The position numbers and the translations under genes were made by a program. 64,000 nucleotides of DNA from Aspergillus flavus (Eukaryota > Ascomycota > Eurotiomycetes > Eurotiales > Aspergillaceae): the NCBI RefSeq assembly GCF_009017415.1, contig NC_092407.1:3410001-3474000 (forward strand). The letters run 5' to 3'. Position 1 is the stretch's first letter, and every line of letters starts with the position of its first letter. Below are positions 60,594-64,000 of this stretch, piece by piece. The notes beneath the pieces were generated by a model. That model did not search any database, had not been told where the DNA came from, and worked only from the letters and a program-made list of their open reading frames with translations.

Positions 60594-63500
60594 ATGGATG
60601 GCATGGGGGAAGGTCCAGATGGGATGGGCTTCGATATGCCGATGCTTATGAACCAGCAGCCCCATCTCTTCGGCGGCTATAACCACGATAGTTCGCGCGG
60701 TTCACCACTGAACAATGTTCTCTCAAATCCTACCTATAACGAGGAACCTGGAATGGCGGGTGAAGATAACAATGACGCTAAGAGGAGAAGGATTGCGAGG
60801 GTGAGTAGTGGTCGACTATGACATTAGTGGTTGAATGTCAGCGAAGCTGATTGTCCCCCGTGTAGGCTTGCGACATGTGCCGAAAGAAGAAGATCAAATG
60901 CGACGGCAAGATGCCTAAATGCTCCCATTGTATTAATTATAAGACAGATTGTGTTTTCACTCAGGTGGAGAAGAAGCGAAATCCTCCCAAAGGGTATGCT
61001 TGCGCATCTACAGTATTACCTCTTAGTTGCGGGCACTGACCGTCTATGCTTCTAGTGCCAAATATATCGAGGGTCTCGAGAATCGGCTAGGGAGAATGGA
61101 ATCGCTCTTACGTTTGTCTGGTCTCTTGTCAGAAGATGATGGGAAGACGGACCTTGGGACCCTGGAGAAGCGTCTCGCCGACCGATCCCTAGGCAACACT
61201 GCACTGAACTCCTTGAAAAGTCCAACGAACAAATTCAATGGTTCAAGCGCGACGTCGCAATCCCAGCATACTACTGCGTCTCGACATTCGACACCACGGA
61301 TGGATTCTCACTCCAGTCCGCACACAGCTGCCACCTCTCCCAATTCACCGAAAGAATCCGAGACAGAAGTCGAGGGACTGTCAGATATGATGTGCTCTCT
61401 TGTGACGAACAATTGTGGAGAAACGCGGTACATCGGTATGCGCATGTTCAGTTCTGCAAACTTATAACGAAAGCAAGCTAACATTATATGATAGGGTCAT
61501 CTTCAGGATTCTCTATATTCTCTCCCAAGGGCATCCAATGGGTCAATGAAAAAACCGGCGATACCTCTTTTCAAGAAATGATCTCGTCAGCGTACGTGGA
61601 TGACAACAAGTGGATGTACTGGAAACCAGAAATTTTTAGTGACATATTCGCTCGTCGTGTATTCAAACCCTTACCCCCAAAGGAGGAGGCGCTGTCACTG
61701 TTCCGAGATTTCTTCGAGAATTTCAACTGCATGTTCCCGTTGTTTCACGAACCGACATTCATGCACTTGGTGGAGCGCCAATATTCTCGAGATCCTTACG
61801 AAGGTTCTGGTTGGTGGGCCAGTATCAATGTTGTCCTGGCTATCGCGCACAGACTACGAGTTATGAGTAATTTGGTGCCTCAAGAAGAGGATAAGAAAGC
61901 TTGGCTTTATTTGAAAAATGCCATGGGGGTCTTAACCGAATTGACCATGCGGAATACAGATCTTTTGAGTGTCCAAGCATTGCTAGGCATGGTACGTATC
62001 ACAGACTTTACCGATGACTCGTTTGGGTTTAACAGTTGTCTAGTCACTCTTCCTACAAGGAACTCCGAATCCTCAGCCCTCCTTCTTCTTGGTTGCAGCG
62101 GCTATCAGACTGTCGCATAGCATCGGCCTCCATAAACGGGGATCCGGATTTGGACTAAACCCAGTTGAAGTTGAGCAGCGAAAGAGGGTGTTCTGGATCG
62201 CTTATCTTCTTGATAAAGAGTATGTTGTAATCATGGACTTTCATACCGTTCTTAGCCGCTAGTTTTTGCTCGACTAACATGCGCACAGTATCTGCCTTCG
62301 TTCTGGTCGCCCCCCGGTGCAGGATGACGATGATATGAATGTGGAATTACCCAGCGAAGATCCGCCAGATAACATAGGCAATGTTCCTCTATCTGACGGA
62401 AAGGGGAAGTTCAACTTGTTCAGAACATTGTGCCGATTCGCTACCATTGAGAGCAAAGTGTATAAGCGGCTATACTCTGCTAAAGCGTCTAAGCAATCCG
62501 ATGGTGAATTGCTGAATACTATTGGAGAGTTGGACAGAGAACTCGAAGAATGGAAAGACAGCATTCCTATTGATTTCCGACCTGAGCATGAAATCAAAGC
62601 TTCCCACACGCCCCTGATACTCCACGTCGTTGTCCTTCATTTTTCCTACTATAACTGCTTGACAACGATTCACCGAATGTCTGTACACCACGGGTATTGG
62701 ACAAGCCGGCTATCCAATTATGCAATTCAAGGCCTCAATGCCAGACCGTTAAACCCTAGAGTCTTTTTATCTGCTGTTCTTTGCGTCACGGCTGCCAGAG
62801 CGTCTATCAATCTAATCAAATACATACCGCACGGTGATTTCGCTTGTGTCTGGTGAGTCGGGCGTATAAATTGGATGGCCACAGTCGCACGCTAACAGCA
62901 TCTAGGTTAATTCTGTATTATCCCGTTTCAGCATTGGTCACTTTATTTGCTAATATTCTCCAAAACCCCAACGATGCTCGAGCACGTTCTGATGTCAAAC
63001 TTATGAATGTGGTTGTCAACTTTCTCTCGACACTCGTGTCTGATGAATCCAATGGAAGCATTAAGCGTATGCTTGGCCTCTGTGGCGAGTTTGAGCGAAT
63101 AGCCCAAGTCGTTCTTGACAAGGCGGAAAAGGAATCACATTCCAAGAAGAAACGCAAGGCAGCCCCAGATGAGCCACAGGATTTGCGGCAAAAGACACCT
63201 GATGAGAACTCGGTTCCTTCCCCTTCCACTAAAAGGCCAACAGGTGCACCACCAACAGCTACACTATTCCCATCATCTTCGTACCCGATAAATCTGGGCA
63301 ACACTGGACCTGATATGTCAAATCCTACAAGGGCTTTCGCTCCAGGTCAAACTGTTTTAGGCACTAATGGTGTCCCCACATCTATGCAAGAAAGCATGCA
63401 TACCATGTCTGGTATGGGACACGATTTCCCAGAGATGCTTAGCCCCAACAACATGGACGGTGTGGGCTTTGGTGATCAACAACCATTTGGTACTCCTACT

Positions 63501-63638
63501 GAAACCCCTATGACATCTTTCCAACAACCCTTTGTTCCACAAGACCTATGGCAGATGCCGATGACGATCGAATGGGATTGGGCCGACATGTCGAGCAACT
63601 TCCCGGTCTTTGAGGGGACACCCAACACTGGACCGTGA
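60594..63638 (+). CDS. Zn2Cys6 fungal transcription factor with middle homology region
   Basis: Exons 60594-60800, 60866-60993, 61056-61435, 61495-61991, 62044-62219, 62289-62852 and 62906-63638; 894 aa, all junctions in frame. The binuclear cluster has all six Cys (71, 74, 81, 88, 91, 98; spacing 2-6-6-2-6), starting [21 protein letters not shown] short linker and a dimerisation coil ([20 protein letters not shown]) follow. The fungal transcription-factor middle homology region runs from about residue 270 to 640 and includes [63 protein letters not shown]. The C-terminus is Pro/Met/Gln-rich with a final acidic stretch (EWDWADM), a likely activation domain. Target genes unknown; not one of the regulators I can name. 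Confidence 0.92.
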
Positions 63639-64000
63639 TTATGATGAGATGAAGAAATTGACGAATTTTACAACGAGATGCACTCGAACCCTAACATTGC
63701 ATGGAACCAATGGAGTTGAGCATTATTATTCTGTTTTCATGTCATTGTATCTAGTCATATATTTCTGGGTGGGGTTAACGGCGTTTAAAAAATGGGGGCT
63801 TTCGTTACTCCACTCTTTCAACCGCAAGATTTGCCAGCGCCTAAGGCCAAGGGCAACGTGAACTACCAGAAGCCGAGGATCTACGTTACCCCTTTTGTAG
63901 TATAGGTAGCATTCACATAATAGTTCATTTGTGAGAAGACAATATAAAGATATGCTCCACATTTGCGGTCGTCAACCTTGTATATCTTTACTTTAGGTGA
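63639..64000. other. 3' region of the transcription factor gene
   Basis: AT-rich 3' UTR-type sequence up to the window edge. No gene seen. Confidence 0.5.

Noticed and set aside
1..64000. Secondary-metabolite cluster, mobile element or CRISPR-like array
   Set aside because: No polyketide/peptide synthetase, terpene cyclase, transposase, reverse transcriptase or regularly spaced repeats were found; the single alcohol dehydrogenase and dioxygenase are not clustered with tailoring genes.

Overview
The window is nuclear DNA from a filamentous ascomycete, most likely an Aspergillus/Penicillium-type member of the Eurotiales. The evidence is short GT-AG introns (about 48-70 nt, many with CTRAC-like branch sites), pyrimidine-rich leaders, and typical mould gene families: an intradiol dioxygenase, a Zn2Cys6 regulator, and a dual-specificity MAPK phosphatase with a long Ser/Pro-rich N-terminus. 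I see no prophage, CRISPR array, tRNA/rRNA gene, intact transposon, or NRPS/PKS cluster. Exon boundaries were worked out by hand, and every spliced model below closes in frame.

Layout. 0.3-7 kb, minus strand: hydroxyquinol/catechol-type dioxygenase, tRNA 2'-phosphotransferase (TPT1), and the GATOR2/SEA subunit MIOS/Sea4. 7-8 kb, plus: rRNA-processing factor EFG1, divergent from MIOS. 9-11 kb, minus: an F-box/LRR protein ending in a CaaX box. 12.9-13.4 kb, plus: a gamma-glutamylcyclotransferase-fold protein. 15.8-18.9 kb, minus: PAS kinase. 22-24.5 kb, minus: a TBC (TBC1D5-like) Rab-GAP. 25.4-26.9 kb, plus: a clathrin/adaptin-motif protein. 28.2-30.7 kb, plus: Yippee protein and a zinc alcohol dehydrogenase. 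31.9-33 kb, plus: a three-KH-domain RNA-binding protein. 34.8-37.8 kb, minus: a Ser-rich protein. 40.4-40.9 kb, minus: a small hypothetical gene. 44.4-46.8 kb, plus: MSG5/Pmp1-type phosphatase behind a long leader. 47.6-50 kb: two convergent methyltransferases (EFM4/METTL10-like and EFM7/NNT1-like). 53.1-54.8 kb, plus: a C2H2 protein. 55.9-57 kb, minus: a membrane-associated hypothetical. 57.6-59.1 kb: RLP24 and PAM18/TIM14, head to head. 60.6-63.6 kb, plus: a Zn2Cys6 transcription factor.

Functionally this is mainly a housekeeping neighbourhood. It covers ribosome biogenesis (EFG1, RLP24), tRNA repair/splicing (TPT1), TORC1 and metabolic sensing (MIOS, PAS kinase), trafficking (TBC, clathrin-motif protein), mitochondrial import (PAM18) and translation-factor methylation. 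The noncoding DNA carries a recurrent short palindromic motif (core TACTCCG/CGGAGTA, often within nested GTAC palindromes). Other unexplained elements are an 11-bp hairpin at 15.25 kb, a 48-base G run at 22.04 kb, and 8-bp repeats upstream of the cyclotransferase gene.

The observations I find most interesting are the polybasic CaaX tail on the F-box protein, a 66-nt stop-free intron in the Yippee gene that can be retained in frame, the co-location of an Rnc1-like KH protein with a Pmp1/Msg5-like phosphatase mRNA, and the dispersed palindrome family.
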